Shown here in pieces: positions 5,011-5,309 of a stretch of DNA of 5,309 nt. The first letter of the stretch is position 1, and every line of letters begins with the position of its first letter. The notes under the pieces are model-generated. The model searched no databases. It saw nothing but the letters and a program-made list of their open reading frames with translations, and was not told the DNA's origin. This DNA is from Deltaproteobacteria bacterium (lineage in GTDB: Bacteria > Desulfobacterota > Desulfobacteria > Desulfobacterales > UBA11574). The translations under genes and the position numbers were made by a program. The stretch lies in the NCBI GenBank assembly GCA_019313025.1, contig JAFDCA010000178.1, forward strand, positions 1 to 5,309. Reading direction: 5' to 3'.

Positions 5011-5309
5011 ATGTTTGCATTTTTCATGTCCAGCGGTTTGTTTCCGGGGTGGTCGCTGGGAGCCAATGACGCCTCCAATGTTTTTGGCACGGCCGTCGGC
5101 AGCAAAATGATTCATTTCAGAACAGCTGCCATTTGGTGCAGCATATTTGTGATTTTGGGAGCCGTCATCAGTGGTGCTGGTGCGTCCCACACCTTGGGCA
5201 AATTGGGATCGGTCAATGCCATTGCCGGTGCCTTTATTGTGGCGTTTGCAGCTGCTGCAAGTGTTTATCTCATGACAAAGGCCCGCTATCCCGTATCCAC
5301 ATCTCAGGC
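5011..5309 (+). CDS. PiT-family inorganic phosphate permease (N-terminal part, runs off window)
   Basis: The first 99 codons of an inner-membrane ion-coupled phosphate carrier are present. The family signature GANDASN followed by VFGTAVGS lies at 17-31, and PVSTSQ at 94-99 is the start of the second conserved Ser/Thr block. Hydrophobic helices lie at about 3-14, 37-55 and 67-88. GAGASHTLGKLG (55-66) matches the subfamily normally paired with DUF47 regulators. AGGGG (5001-5005) lies 5 bases before the ATG and directly after the preceding gene's TAA, so the two genes should be co-transcribed. Asn/Asp of GAND and the PVS motif are intact, so nothing visible suggests loss of function. The frame continues to the window edge; the remaining two-thirds or more are outside. 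Confidence 0.92.
   Translation, partial: MFAFFMSSGLFPGWSLGANDASNVFGTAVGSKMIHFRTAAIWCSIFVILGAVISGAGASHTLGKLGSVNAIAGAFIVAFAAAASVYLMTKARYPVSTSQ

Noticed and set aside
4993..5190. Minus-strand open frame over the permease start
   Set aside because: Antisense to the conserved GANDASN region of the PiT gene.
1..5309. CRISPR array, tRNA/rRNA, toxin-antitoxin or phage-defence system
   Set aside because: No regularly spaced repeats, cloverleaf-like elements or recognisable defence domains were seen on either strand.

Overview
The window comes from a Gram-negative bacterium of moderate GC. Three secreted proteins carry lipobox-like signals with no Asp at +2, one is a Braun-type alanine-zipper lipoprotein, and two are periplasmic L,D-transpeptidases. 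The protein styles (LysM/YkuD enzymes, and a PhoU-like DUF47 protein next to a PiT phosphate carrier) recall Desulfobacterota/deltaproteobacteria. That is an impression from family resemblance, not a computed placement.

Left edge (1-482): the last 27 codons of an unrecognised gene, about 190 bases with no supportable gene, then a decayed 5' fragment of an isoprenylcysteine-methyltransferase-like membrane protein (274-468). The fragment appears to have ATC where the start codon would be and is cut off in its second membrane helix.

Central block, minus strand (3482 down to 483): three cell-envelope genes in transcription order. First is a LysM + YkuD + SPOR-like L,D-transpeptidase (2046-3359). 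Next is an 87-residue (mature) alanine-rich lipoprotein ending in Lys, with its own promoter candidate, a near-ideal Shine-Dalgarno and a strong terminator hairpin (1570-1893). Last is a TPR/coiled-coil YkuD lipoprotein of the YafK-like branch (483-1508). Together they look like a module that covalently ties the outer membrane to peptidoglycan and remodels the ties.

Divergent boundary (3480-3850): a short AT-rich inverted-repeat cluster separates the envelope block from a broken REP-associated (Y1/HUH) transposase on the plus strand. The transposase keeps its HUH motif but hits a stop before the region expected to hold the catalytic Tyr.

Right block, plus strand (about 4016-5309): a possible promoter and an 18-codon ORF whose stop overlaps the next start (TAATG), then a 290-residue chimeric protein, then the start of a PiT-family phosphate permease. 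The chimera has one N-terminal membrane helix and a helical-bimodular (HBM-like) sensor region with two copies of an ARxxEK-x-F/Y-x-LR motif. In frame behind it comes a shortened C-terminal part of DUF47, the usual PiT partner. This chimera is the most unusual object in the window. Either it is a membrane-anchored sensor wired to phosphate uptake, or it is a recombination product that stayed in frame; its predicted topology puts the DUF47 part on the unexpected side of the membrane.
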